Shown piece by piece: positions 1 through 10,590 of a DNA stretch of 64,000 bases (positions are counted from its first letter, which is position 1; every line of letters begins with the position of its first letter). The translations under genes and the position numbers were made by a program. The stretch lies in assembly GCF_050003625.1 (NCBI RefSeq), contig NC_134397.1, forward strand, positions 146,567,526 to 146,631,525. The letters run 5' to 3'. The notes under the pieces were generated by a model. It was not told where the DNA came from, did not search any database, and saw only the letters and a program-made list of their open reading frames with translations. This stretch comes from Haematobia irritans. Taxonomy: Eukaryota > Arthropoda > Insecta > Diptera > Muscidae.

Positions 1-245
1 CCATATATATATATTTCGCCGATATGAACTTATATGGCCCCAAAAGCCAGACTTTTACCCCAATTTGATTGACTTTTGGCCCAAGAAGAACAATTAGTAC
101 TACAGTCAAGTGTGCCAAATTTTATTGAAATCGGTTCAGATTTAGACAAAGACACCATGTGTCTATCTCGTCTCCATCTGGGTGTTGCAAACATATGCAC
201 TAACTTATAATACCCTGTTCCACAGTGTGGCGCAGGGTATAAAAA
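1..245 (-). mobile_element. HINE-D (Helentron-like) 5' part, running off the left edge
   Basis: Read on the minus strand, the element begins at about 245 with ATACCCTG and an imperfect inverted partner, which is the 5' hairpin signature of this family. It then carries the block mentioning AACACCCAGA and one unit with the ATCGGTTCAGATTTAGA core. The same arrangement is seen in the copy starting at 59782. The (GTCY)n segment is missing here. The rest of the element lies outside the window. Confidence 0.7.
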
Positions 246-266
246 GCGATTTATCATAGTCATTAA

Positions 267-508
267 CCCTCTAATGCCCAATCCCTCCTTTAGGCGGACT
301 TCGTTATATCAGTAAGCTTTTAGCAAAACACACCTTAAGACAACAAAAATGGTTAAAATAAAAAGAAAACTTAGTTAAAACTGTTCAAGAGACGTTGCCG
401 CATATACTGAAATTTACCATATAAATTTTTCTTGTTTCGTTTTCTTGCTTTTGTGTCGTTAACATTGAATATTTAATCAATTGGCAAAAAAATTGGGTCA
501 CTAAAGGG
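267..508. mobile_element. piggyBac-type MITE candidate, 242 bp
   Basis: The left end reads TTAA then CCCTCTAATGCCCAAT. The right end, reverse complemented, reads CCCTTTAGTGACCCAAT, next to CTAA instead of TTAA. TTAA-type targets with ends starting CCC are the hallmark of piggyBac-derived MITEs. The interior has no coding sequence. The imperfect right target copy keeps the confidence moderate. Confidence 0.45.
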
Positions 509-547
509 CTAATTAAGATAGTATTATTTTTAATTACAAACAATAAT

Positions 548-964
548 AGGGTTGTTTTCTTTTTGCACTGGATACAACATTTGTATGGGCTATCCAGAAC
601 ATCATTGCACTGGTGTTCTATCCAGAACATCTCATCAGTGCAAGTCGCGCCGATCTTGCCAGATTGTGTTTTGATAAAGTGACGCTTCATCGATTCACAA
701 TAGCACTTTATTGTGACTAATTTATCGAAAAACATGAAATTCAAAGTGGTGTAGTGTCATAAATAATCGCAGCAGTAAATATTTATTACTAATTGGAGCA
801 TTTCATATATTAAAAATGCAAGATTTCACTTCTTTTCTGTGATTGTTTTTGAACAGCTGATGACAGTGTTGCATATTTTTGGAGATGTCCTGGATAAACG
901 AGTACTCTGTTTTATTTTAGTCCGTGACTGCTTAGGGTATCCAGTGCTCAAAGAAAACACCCCT
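548..964. mobile_element. MITE with 27-bp terminal inverted repeats
   Basis: The left end GGGTTGTTTTCTTTTTGCAC continues into TGGATAC. The reverse-complemented right end GGGGTGTTTTCTTTGAGCAC also continues into TGGATAC. The flanks share AATAAT (542-547 and 965-970), a probable 6-8 bp target duplication. The interior is AT-rich and non-coding. The superfamily is not assigned; the duplication length would fit P or hAT more than Tc1/mariner. Confidence 0.65.
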
Positions 965-1261
965 AATAATGAAATTCTGCTCATATGACAAAAATTACAA
1001 TTTTCAATAAAAGTTAACCTTTAAAATTTCCGTTCGTTTTAACGAATTTTTCTCAATAACGAAAAGGCCTGATAAAATATTGTTCGTAAAACCGAGCTTC
1101 GACTGTACGTTAAAAAAGTTAAAATCAATTATTAATAATTTGCAGAATAAATGCTAAATTCCTTCCAGAAAAATTGGATATTTTTGAAACGTTCCAGAGA
1201 AGCGTTAGAAATCATAAAAAATTACAAATATTAATTATTTGGTAAAATATCGCATTACTGA

Positions 1262-1345
1262 ATTCACATCACACCTTAGGAAGTGATGCAAATTCAGTGC
1301 ACCGGCTGTTAAAATGATTGGCATCCGCCCTATTATAAGTCCATG
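1262..1345 (+). repeat. Dispersed repeat shared with 23390-23470
   Basis: The stretch containing CACCTTAGGAAGTGATG, then a TTCAGTGCA-like piece and GGCATCCGCCCTA, recurs in diverged form at 23390-23470. It sits in otherwise unassigned sequence (965-1361) that shows no open frame. It is a repeat remnant of unknown family. Confidence 0.45.
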
Positions 1346-1361
1346 TTAAATTCATAGCTAC

Positions 1362-1749
1362 GGGGCTAATTCTGCACCACTCCCTGGGCCAAAACAAGAA
1401 CATTTCCACTGTTATATTTTAGCGACGCTTGTTTGGTTGTGGATCCAAATTTTGAAATTTTCCCTGGGCCATTCAGGAAAAGCAAAACTCTACAGAGATG
1501 AGATTCAATTTGACTTGAACTAAATCCGAAATCCAATTTATGATAACTTGTAATAGGGGCTAATTTTTCACCACTCCCTGGGCCAAAACAAGAACATTTC
1601 CACTGTTATATATAGCGACGCTTGTTTGGTTTTGGTTCCAAATTTTGAAAATTTCCCTGGGCCATTCAGGAAAAGCAAAACTCTACAGAGATGATATTCA
1701 ATTTGACTTGAACTAAATCCGTAATCCAATTGATGATAACTTGTAATAG
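1362..1749 (+). repeat. Two-copy tandem repeat, 194-bp unit
   Basis: Two direct copies (1362-1555 and 1556-1749) carry the same landmarks in the same order: GGGGCTAAT, CACCACTCCCTGGGCC, GCGACGCTTGTTTGG, CCCTGGGCCATTCAGG and CTCTACAGAGATGA. They differ by a few substitutions only, so the duplication is fairly recent. No reading frame spans the pair. Function unknown. Confidence 0.85.
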
Positions 1750-2359
1750 TTTCATTAGAACATAAAGTTCTAACATGGTATTCAGCATTTTTTCTATCTA
1801 GAATTGCTTAGATTTCCTTTTGCTTAAATAGTTGTATGAACAAATGAGATGCGATTTGAGATTCTAAGATCATCAAAGCCGATGATTCGTTAAGGTGGGA
1901 CCACAAAGTTCTACTGTTTCAAATTCGCTTCTTTTTCCCAATACACGCAGAGCTAATTAATAATTCATAGCCAACTGCCAACTATTTATGCTTCAACATG
2001 GCCTATGCTCCTGATTAGACATGGAGCAAGCAAGTAAGTAAGAATACAAAGCCGGCCGGATAGCCAGTCAGCCTCATATAGCTGCTAGCCAATGGACATG
2101 CATGAAGGCATGTTAAGCGACATACATATTCATGATTTAATACCAAATAATTGGCAAAAATTATCGAACAAATACACATTTAATTGTGGCATAAAAGGAA
2201 GTCTTTAGTCGAAGAGTTAATAGGTGTGTGCGTGTGTGTGCAGAACAATTGAACAAATGTCCACAAATACCTTAGCCAGAAGAGGGCAGAGAAAACCAAC
2301 CCAAATCGAAGAAATTCTGATCTAGCCAACTTCACCAGTACTGAGTGACGAATGTAACA
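1750..2359. other. Low-repeat fly DNA, no gene recognised
   Basis: This stretch has more balanced composition than the surrounding repeats. It includes a short GTGTGTGCGTGTGTGTG run near 2224-2240 and a GTAAGTAAG stretch near 2033. I see no supported open frame or RNA gene. It could be host intron or intergenic DNA, or the upstream part of the small candidate exon that follows. Confidence 0.4.
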
Positions 2360-2464
2360 ATGCTAGGATTTCTTCTTATGCGAACTCTTGCTCGCAATGG
2401 ACTTGGTTACCAGGGCCAATGGCCAGCCAGTGGCAGTGTGGAAAGATCACTTAAACACTTGTAA
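2360..2464 (+). CDS. Weak candidate for a short host coding exon
   Basis: An ATG at 2360 opens a 34-codon frame starting MLGFLLMRTLARNG and ending at a TAA whose first bases overlap a strong splice donor, GTAAGT, at 2461. Reading through as an exon would end at 2460. A second frame (2388-2609) runs past this point and contains another donor-like GTAAGT near 2576. Base composition here is less AT-rich than the neighbours. I recognise no domain or protein family. The stretch lies between MITEs and a LINE relic, so chance is a serious alternative. It is kept only because a possible start, an open frame and a consensus donor coincide. Confidence 0.2.
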   Translation: MLGFLLMRTLARNGLGYQGQWPASGSVERSLKHL

Positions 2465-2924
2465 GTACAACAAGCGTGCCTCTTCCATGTCTACTCCAAG
2501 TTATGTCGCACACAACTCAACCACTCAACAAACACCAGCTTTTGGTGGTGATGTCTCAAATCGAAGACGAAACTATGTAAGTCAGTTTGCTTGCTTTACG
2601 GGCATCTAGAGTTTAGTTAGAATTTCTTAAGAACTCCTAATTATGAAAACATCGGACAACTTGTTAAACTTGAGAATAATTATGAATGTGTGGTTTAAGC
2701 CATAATAAGACACAATTTAACTTGTCCTCAAAACATTTCGTTTTGTTAAAACAAACCAACCTGTGCACAGTGGCCGAGAAATGTGATGGGAAATTGGTGG
2801 CCATGGACAATATTCCTTTCTAATAACTTCAGATTGATCTATGTTGACAAAAAATATATCATACACTGGGCAAAATATCTATGAAGTTTCCCATATGTTA
2901 ATAATTCGTTTGGTGTAGAAATAC

Positions 2925-3556
2925 GTGGGTTGCCTTTTATATTTCGTGACTAGAGAAGAAAAACAAATATTAATCATCGATGACCGCTTTATCGTTTTCC
3001 AAAATATTCGAAACAATTTTCCCACTCTGATTGAGATATCTCCAAAAGATGAACGCATCAACCGCTGCTTCAGTTGTCGAAAAATATTGAATTCCCATTT
3101 AATTGTTTACATACGAGAATTAGAAGAAGTTCGATGTCAATCGGAAACAAGTCACGACTATACGGCGGAGAAGGCTGTTATGATGGCCAATATTCGATGG
3201 GAGAATTGCAAGGGTTGTAACGACACCAAGCAAATATGGCCCCATTTAAACTTAAATCGCACACTAGATATGCTAATGTTCTCAAGGCGTTAGATAGCAC
3301 TCCTGATATCTGCTATAACGGGTCGCTGCCTGATAGGCGAAAAAAAAACTATAATGACTATTGTATAAGTTGTCATGATGCGGAGGAAAAGGAATCAATT
3401 AAACACCTCTTGTGTGAGTGTCCTACATTTTGTGTAAGGCGTAAGCGAATTTTAGGGGCATATAGCTTTAGATTACTAGCGGACCTGGAAAACGTTAACT
3501 TAAGCAGTCTGTTAATGTTTTTGGAGCAATCTGGTTGGTTCAACAAAAGTAAATAA
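2925..3556 (+). pseudogene. Non-LTR retrotransposon (LINE) ORF2, 3' remnant
   Basis: Two overlapping frames (2925-3293 and 3236-3556) make up the degraded C-terminal end of a LINE ORF2. The first frame shows WENCKGCNDTKQIWP and a following NRTLDMLMF, as seen after the RNase H domain in I/Jockey-type elements. The second shows CISC, then KHLLCECP and RRKRILGAYSF, the C2-H-C metal-binding region at the end of such ORFs. A frameshift near 3240-3290 joins them. Reverse transcriptase and endonuclease domains are absent, so the copy is 5' truncated, as is usual for LINEs. The first 80 or so residues of the upstream frame are not recognised. A second, inverted relic of the same family lies at 45330-45620. 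Confidence 0.75.
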
Positions 3557-3684
3557 TAGAGAAGGTTCAGTGGTTAAGACTGGAAGTGCCCATATGTAAT
3601 AGGTACTTTTAGTTAAATGTGGTATCACAATGGACTGAATAGTCTAAGTGAGCCTGAAATCGGGCTGCCACTTTAACCTAACCA
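3557..3684 (+). repeat. LINE 3' UTR with tail shared by the SINE family
   Basis: After the ORF stop, about 50 bp lead into a segment carrying TGTGGTATCACAATGGACTG, then AATAGTCTAAGTGAGCC, GGGCTGCCAC and TAACCTAACC. The 3' ends of the SINEs at 7002-7327, 25677-26024 and 56261-56614 carry this segment in the same order. This is consistent with a LINE whose 3' recognition sequence is used by the SINE. The tail ends directly against the mariner remnant. Confidence 0.7.
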
Positions 3685-3843
3685 TACGGCGGATCAAATC
3701 GATGTTTTGAGTGCTCACAATATGCAGTTGTTTGAGCCGATATGTGAGAGCTCGCATTGTCGTGATGAATAGTGAGTGATCTGTCTTAGGCGGTTGGTTT
3801 TCCACATTTCTTGGAAGACAACTGGCAACCAAATGGTTGTGTT
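3685..3843 (-). pseudogene. DD34D mariner transposase, third fragment (catalytic region)
   Basis: On the minus strand one frame reads HHDNASSHISAQTTA, the second catalytic aspartate motif of mariner transposases. After a frameshift another frame gives STQNIDLI, the conserved segment just before the third aspartate. Upstream, WLPVVFQEMWKTNR continues the gene. The third aspartate region is missing because the fragment stops at the LINE tail at 3684. The gene continues across the hAT-like insertion into 6458-6577, and after a second gap into 12241-12556. Frameshifts and truncation make it non-functional. Confidence 0.8.
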
Positions 3844-3907
3844 TAGAGGTGTGCGCGTGACACGAAATTATCGTGACACGCATGATTCACGCGTGAATCA
3901 CGTGAGT

Positions 3908-4106
3908 CGTGAATAAAATCTGAAGCAACTCTCGTGAATGGGACTAAAACAAATATGTCGTGCGTGAGCGTGCGTGATTAATAAAATCGATTCGTGAATG
4001 TGCGTGAATAAAATCTGAAGCAACTCTCGTGAATGGGACTAAACCAAATATGTCGTGCGTGAGCGTGCGTGATTAATAAAATCGATTCGTGAATGTGCGT
4101 GAATAA
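3908..4106 (+). repeat. 95-bp tandem duplication of CGTGA-rich sequence
   Basis: Landmarks AAAATCTGAAGCAACTC, GGGACTAAA and GTGCGTGAGCGTGCGTGA occur twice, 95 bp apart, almost without change. The duplication lies inside the left arm of the hAT-like element and doubles its CGTGA motif count. Confidence 0.8.
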
Positions 4107-5294
4107 AATTTCTGCAACATCACGCTCACGAATAACTCAAGATTTAATTCTTACTCGTATGTTAACTGAAATTGATTTAGCTGTCGAACTATATTTATAC
4201 CCTTCACCACTACTGTGGTACAGGGTATAATAAGTTTGATCGGCCAAAATATGTGCCTACCAGAAATATTGATTTTAGACCCCATAAAATATATACCGAT
4301 CGACTCAGAATCACCTCCTGAGTCGATCTAGCGCTTGGTGTCCGTCCGTCCACCTGTCCATGTATTTGTTGTTCTTAGCATTCCGGTCGCAATTATTAAC
4401 CGATTTTGATGAAATTTGGTACAGGAAGCTTTTTAGGCACAAGGACGAACGCTATTGAATTTGGAAGAAATCGAATCAAATTTAGATATTGCTCCCATAT
4501 ATATGTATCGCCCGATTTCGACAAATGGGGTAACGTTGCGCGTTTTTTCAAATGGAGCGTCACCAAATTTGGCAAAAGGTAATCTTTTCCATCGCCCTTC
4601 AAGTTTGCAAAATTTCATCCAAATCGGTTCAGATTTAGATATAGCTCTCATATATATGTATCGACCGATTTTCCCAAATTTGGCCACAAAACCTTTATTT
4701 ATCAACCGATCTTACTCAAAGTTGGCTAAATATAATCTTCTATAGCACTAACTATATGTGCAAAAAATCATCGAAATCGGTTCAGATTTAGCTATAGCTC
4801 CCATATATATGTACCGCCCGATTTTTCTAAATTTGACCATAAAACCCTTATTTATAAAACGATCTTACCATATATGTATCACCCGATTTTGAAAAATTCG
4901 CCCCCAATAACCTTATGTTTGACCATACAGGCCTCATTTCTTAACTGATCTTACTCAAATCTTGCACAAGGTAACCTTTTGTGGTATTAATCAAACCCGC
5001 AAAATATTATGCAAATTGGATCAGATTTAGATATAGCTTCCATATATATGCATCGCTCGATTTTCCCAAATTTGGCCATAGTACTCTTATTTATTAACCA
5101 ATGTTACTCAAATTTAAAATTTTGATGTACTAGCCGATCGTACTTATACGTACTTGTAGCTCTTACAGAAGAATAATGCTCGATTTGTACAAATTTGTAT
5201 TTATTACCAACACAAATTTAACGATTTTCTCTTTTTTAATAATGTGCTCAATATTAGTGGCATACTAACTCCGTAGGCGCAATATCAACACAGC

Positions 5295-5994
5295 CAGTGT
5301 TGCTAGAAGTAGGGGAAATTCCCTATATGTAGGGTTTTTCTAATATTTAGCGTCTTGTAGGGACGTAGGGCCACAATGTAGGACATTTTCACTCAACGCA
5401 ATTTGTAATAATTTTTACATTTTGATGGCTCTAGAGGAGGAAATTAGAAGCCGGCAAGGCTTGATCTTTAACAATGTGTGGTAAACTTTATTCCTGTAGA
5501 GAATTTTGTCAACATTTTATTTCTATAGAACATTTTGTCAAAATTGTACTTCTATAGAAATTTTTCTCAAAATTTTATTTCTGTGGAATTTTTTCTCAAA
5601 ATTTTATTTCTGTGGAATTTTTTTTCAAAATTTTATTCCTATAGAATTTATTGTCAAAATTTTATTTCTATAGAAAAATTTCCCACAGAAATTTGTTTAT
5701 AGAAACTTTTTCCAAAATTTTATTTTTATAGAGATTTAACAAAAAAGATTACTAATTTGGGTAGAATTCTACCAACTGTGGCAACCATGGTCGTAATACA
5801 AATTTATATTCTAAGTTATATACGTCGCATATTCATGTTTTAAGATAATAAAGTACTTAGAACCATTTTTGTTTTGTAAAATTTTTTAAATTTAACGAAA
5901 AATATAGTAGGGAAAATTGTTTAGGAATGTATAGGAAAGTAGGGAACTTTTTTATCCTTGTAGGGTAAACCGAATATTTTCCCTGGCAACATTG
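5295..5994. mobile_element. Possible MITE with CARTGTTGCYAG ends
   Basis: The left end CAGTGTTGCTAG at 5295 and the reverse-complemented right end CAATGTTGCCAG match in 10 of 12 positions. Both subterminal regions are rich in GTAGGG and AGGG motifs. No clean target duplication is visible. The 29-bp satellite array lies between the ends, so this may be a composite and not a single insertion. Confidence 0.3.
5470..5742 (-). repeat. 29-bp satellite array (about 9 units)
   Basis: Units follow the window-wide consensus TTTTCTATAGAAAT plus AAAATTTTGACAAAA, here in reverse orientation and with several substitutions (TGTGGAA for TATAGAA). Beyond it lies TAGAATTCTACCAACTGTGG and CAACCATGG, the same flank seen beside the array at 46165-46300. 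Confidence 0.8.
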
Positions 5995-6457
5995 ACAATG
6001 ACCTATAGTCAGATTGACACAAAGCACCCTTAGACATGTACCCCTTAATTTTCTTAAAGATGCAACTGTGGTTTATCTCCCAGACCTATATGTTACCCCA
6101 CAAATGCTTATGATTACTAATTCTGTAATGGTGGTTTAGGGTATGATATAGTCGGCCCCGCCCGACTTTCTACTTTACTTACTTGTTTATTTATGAATTT
6201 TGTTACCATTGCTCATTCCCGATGGGAAAATGTCGTGAGTCTCGTGAATTTGTCGTGAGTCACGTGAATTGTCGTGAATCGTGCGTGAGCGTGAGTCTGT
6301 AAAAGTACTTCGTGCGTGATTATTGCTTTTCATTTCGTGATTGTGCGTGACTGTGAGTGGCCTCGACACTTATCGTGCGTGGGTTTGCGTGAATAAATAT
6401 TTGACTTCGTGAATGTGCGTGAGTATGAGTGCAATTTCACTCACGCGCACACCTCTA

Positions 6458-6577
6458 GTTGTGTTCCACTCAGAATTGAATGTTCTGCGTGGTCCTAGTG
6501 GTACGATTGCGATATATCCACTTAGGCCGAAAAAGCAGGCGATAATTTGCTTGGAAGTGCTTCGTGCGCGAGCAACT
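6458..6577 (-). pseudogene. DD34D mariner transposase, middle fragment
   Basis: Minus-strand translation gives ARSTSKQIIACFFG, then a GY-AIVPLGPRRTFNSEWNTT segment (written with one gap), the standard central region of mariner transposases between the first and second catalytic aspartates. It joins without loss to 3843 once the hAT-like element and one copy of its 8-bp duplication are removed. It continues with the 12241 fragment once HINE-A (6579-12229) is removed. Confidence 0.85.
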
Positions 6578-7001
6578 ATTTATACCCTCCACCATAGAAT
6601 GGGGGGTATATTAACTTAGTCATTCCGTTTGTAACAACATCGAAATATTGCTCTAAGACCCCAAAAAGTATATATATTCTGGGTCGTGATGAAATTCTGA
6701 GTCGATCTAAGCATGTCCGTCCGACCGTCCGTCCGTCTGTTGAAATCACGTAAACTTCCGAATGAAACAAGCTATCGACTTGAAACTTGGCACAAATAGT
6801 TGTTATTGATGTAGGTCGGATGGCATTGCAAATGGGCCATATCGGTCCACTTTTACGTATAGCCCCCATATAAACGGCCCTCAGATTTGGCTTGCGGAGC
6901 CTAATAGAGAAGCAAATTTCATCCGATCCGGCTGAAATTGGGTACATGGTTTTGGTATATGGTCTCTAACAACCATGCAAAAATTGGTCCACATCGGTCC
7001 A

Positions 7002-7327
7002 CGGTGGTGCAATGGTTAGCATGCATACACAAGGTCGTGGGTTCGATTCCTGCTTCGAGCGAACACCAAAAAGTTTTTCAGCGGTGGATTATCCCACCTC
7101 AGTAATGCTGGTGACATTTCTGAGGGTTTCAAAGCTTATCTAAGTGGTTTCACTGCAATGTGGAACGCCGTTCGGACTCGGCTATAAAAAGGAGGTCCCT
7201 TGTCATTGAGCTTAACATGGAATCGGGCAGCACTCATTGATAAGAGAGAAGTACACCAATGTGGCATCACAGTGGACTGAATACTCTAAGTGAGCTTGAT
7301 ACATCGGGCTGCCACCTAACCTAAACT
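7002..7327 (+). mobile_element. tRNA-derived SINE, full length with 9-bp target duplication
   Basis: The head GGTGGTGCAATGGTTAGCAT resembles a tRNA A box. GGTTCGATTCC at 7040-7050 is a perfect Pol III B box. The region between them lacks about 10 bp compared with the copy at 25677. The body runs to GGCATCACAGTGGACTGAAT and GGGCTGCCACCTAACCTAA, the tail shared with the LINE at 3605-3680. The direct repeat ATCGGTCCA flanks it (6993-7001 and 7328-7336). It is inserted in a HINE-A unit. Confidence 0.9.
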
Positions 7328-7974
7328 ATCGGTCCATAATTATATATAGCCCCAGATTTGGCTTGCGGAACCTCTTGGAGCAAAAAATTTCATCCGATAC
7401 AGCTGAAATTTGGTACATGGTGTTGGTATATGGTCTCTAACAACCATGCAAAAATTGGTCGACATCGGTTCATAATTATATATAGTCCCCATATAAACCG
7501 ATCCCCAGATTTAGCTTGCGGAGCCTCTAAGAGAAGCAAATTTCATACGATCCGTTTGAAATTTGGAACATGGTGTTAGTATATGGTATCTAACAACCGT
7601 GCCAAAATTGAGCCATATCGGTCCATAATTACATATAGCCCCCATATAAACCATTCTCCAGATTAGACTTCCGGAACCTCTTGGAACTCGGTGTTAGTAT
7701 ATGGTCTCTAACATCCATGCAAAAATTTTATATGTAGCCCCCATATAAACCGATCCCCAGATTTGGCTTACGGAGCCTCTAAAAGAAGCAAAATTCATCC
7801 TATCCGGTTCAAATTTGGAACGTGGTGTTTGTACGAGTATATGGCGCTAACAACCATTCCAAATTTCGTCCATATCGGTCTATAGTTATATATAGCCGAT
7901 CCCCAATAACACAAAATTTGGTCCATATCGGTTCGTAATCATGGTTGCCACTCGAGCCAAAAATAATTTATCAA

Positions 7975-8060
7975 AATTTTATTTCTATAGAAAATTTTGT
8001 AAAAAATTTAATTTCTATAGAAGATTTTGTTAAAATTTTATTTCTATGGAAAATTTTGTC
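7975..8060 (-). repeat. Short 29-bp satellite array inside HINE-A
   Basis: About three units follow the HINE-A internal landmark GGTTGCCACTCGAGCC at 7943. Longer arrays occupy the same position in other HINE-A copies (31680, 53510, 59460), so this array is a module of the element. Confidence 0.8.
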
Positions 8061-9724
8061 AAACTGAATTATATACGTATTTAATCGGTCACCACCATAG
8101 AATGGTGATGGGGGTATAATAAGTTTGTCACTCCGTTTGTAACACATCCAAATATCGATTTCCGTCTATATAAAGTATATATATTCTTGATCAGGGAGAA
8201 ATTCTAAGACGATATAGCCATGTCCGTTTGTCTGGCTGTCTGTCTGTCTGTCTGCAATCGTGCTGAAATTTCGCACAAACTCGTCTTTTGTCTGCAGGCA
8301 GGTCAAGTTCGAAGATGGGCTATATCGGTCCAAGTTGTGATACAGTCCCCATATAAACCGACCTCCCGCTTTGGGGTCTTGGACTTATAAAAACCTTAGT
8401 TTCTATCCAATTTGCCTGAAATTGGAAATCTAGAAGTATTTTATGACCACAAAGAGGTGTGCCAAAAATGGTGAGTATCGGTCCATGTTTTGATATAGCC
8501 CCCATATAGACCGATCTCCCGATTATATTTCTAGGGCTTCTAGATTCGATAGTTTCTATCTAATTCGCCTGAAATTGGAAATCTAGAGGTATTTTAGCAC
8601 CATAAAGAGGTGTGCCAAATGTGGTGACTGTCGGTTGATGTTTAGGTATAGCCGCCATATAGACCGATTTCCCGATTTTACTTCTTGGGCTTCTAGAATC
8701 CGTAGTTATTATCCAATTTGGTTGAAATTTGAAATCTAGAGGTATTTTAGGACCATAAAGAGGTGTGCTAAAAATGGTGAGTATCGGTCCAGGTTTTGGT
8801 ATATCCCCCATATAGACCGATCTCCCGATTTGGGGACTTGGGCTTATATAATCCGTAGTTTTTATCCAATTTGCCTGAAATTGGAAATCTAGAGGTATTT
8901 TAGAACAATAAAGAGGAGAGCCGAAAGTGGTGAGTATCGGTCCATGTTTCGGTATAGCCCCCATATAGACCGATCTACAGTTTTTACTTCTTGGGGGTCT
9001 AATATCTGTAGTTTTTATCCAATTTGCCTGAAATTAGAAAACTAGAGGTATTTTAAAACCCTAAAGAGGCGTGCTAAAAATGATGAGTATCGGACCATGT
9101 TTTTATATAGCCCCCATATAGACCGATCTCCAGATTTTATTCTTGGGCTTATAGAAACCGTAGTTTTTATCCAACTTGCCTCAAATTGGAAATCTAGAGG
9201 TATTTTAGGACCATGAAGAGGTGTGCTCAAAATGGTGAGTATCGGTCCAGGTTTTGGTATATCCCCCATATAGACCGATCTCCCGATATTACTCTTTGGG
9301 CTTCTATAAACCGTAATTGTTTTCCACTTTGCCTGAAATCGAAAATCTGGAGGTTTTTAGGAATACAAATATGTGTGCACGAAATGATTTTATTTTTTAG
9401 GCTTCTAGAATCCGTAGTTTTTATCCAATTTGCCTGAAATGAGAAATCCACAGGTATTTTAGGACCTTAAATATGAGAGCCGAAAATGGCGTGTATTGGT
9501 CCATGTTTTGGTTTATCTCCCAAATAGACCGATCTCCCGATTTTACTTCTTGGGCTTTGAGAAATTTTAAATGTAGAAGTATTTATACCCTTCACCACTA
9601 CTGTGGTACAGGGTATAATAAGTTTGTGCATTTGTATGTAACGCCAAGAAGGAGTAATCATAGACCAACCTTTTAGTATACGGATCGGCTTAGAATTAAA
9701 TTCTGAGACGATTTAGCGATGTCC

Positions 9725-9766
<42 letters not shown>

Positions 9767-10590
9767 CTGTTGATGTATTTTTGTGTGCAAAGTACAGCAC
9801 GCAGTTTTAGTCCAATTGTCCTAAAATTTGGTATAGGGTCCTGTTTCGGCTCAAAGACGATCCCTATTGATTTTGGAAAAAATCGGTTCAGATTTAGATA
9901 TAGCTGCCATATATATTTTTCACCGATCTGGTCATAATTGGCGTGTGTATCAACCGATCTTCCTCAAATTCCGTACATCAGAATATTTGATGGGTCTCGA
10001 AAAACTTGCAAAATATCAGCCAAATCGGTTCAGATTTAGATATATATCTCACATATATAGCTTTCGCCCGATTTACACTCATATGACCACAGAGGCCAAT
10101 TTTTAACTCAGATTTAGTTGAAATTTTGCACAGGGAGTAAAATTGGCATTGTATCTATGCGTGCCAAATTTGGTTGAAATCGGTTCAGATTTAGATATAG
10201 CTCCCATATATAGCCTTCGCCCGATTTACACTCATATGACCACAGAGGTCAATTTTTTGCTCCGATTTAGTTGAAATTTTGCACAGGGAGTAGAATTAGC
10301 ATTGTATCTATGCGTGCCAAATTTGGTTGAAATCGGTTCAGATTTAGATATAGCTCCCATATATATGTTTTTCTGATTTCGACAAAAATGGTCAAAATAC
10401 CAACATTTTCCTTGTAAAATCGCCACTGCTTAAAGTTGTAAAAATGACTAATTTTCCTAAACTAATATTGTGTTCCACCCTAGTGCATTAGCTGACTTAA
10501 ATTTTGAGTCTATAGATTTTGTAGAAGTCTATCAAATTCTGTCCAGATCGAGTGATATTTAAATGTATGTATTTGGGACAAGCCTTTATA

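Larger units (their letters stand above)
4193..6185 (+). mobile_element. HINE-C (Helentron-like) element
   Basis: The 5' end shows TACCCTTCACCACTACTG and an inverted partner GTGGTACAGGGTATAATAAG, which form a hairpin. After this come a GTCC-type microsatellite remnant near 4336-4362, about 152-bp units with the ATCGGTTCAGATTTAG core (4440-5100), a 29-bp satellite array, and the 3' end. The 3' end carries the hairpin AGTCGGCCCCGCCCGACT and finishes TTACTTG at 6185. It is inserted in the hAT-like element. The body is diverged, so this is an older copy than the one at 19313. Confidence 0.8.
3844..6457. mobile_element. hAT-like non-autonomous element (holds a HINE-C)
   Basis: The ends are TAGAGGTGTGCGCGTGA and its inverted copy (TCACGCGCACACCTCTA-like at 6441-6457). 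They are flanked by an exact 8-bp direct repeat GTTGTGTT (3836-3843 and 6458-6465). Eight-base duplications and TAGAG/CAGAG-type ends are characteristic of hAT transposons. Without the HINE-C at 4193-6185, the element is about 620 bp. Both arms are filled with CGTGA motifs, plausibly transposase-binding sites, as sub-terminal motif clusters are in other hAT elements. There is no transposase. It interrupts the mariner frame at a Thr codon. Confidence 0.85.
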
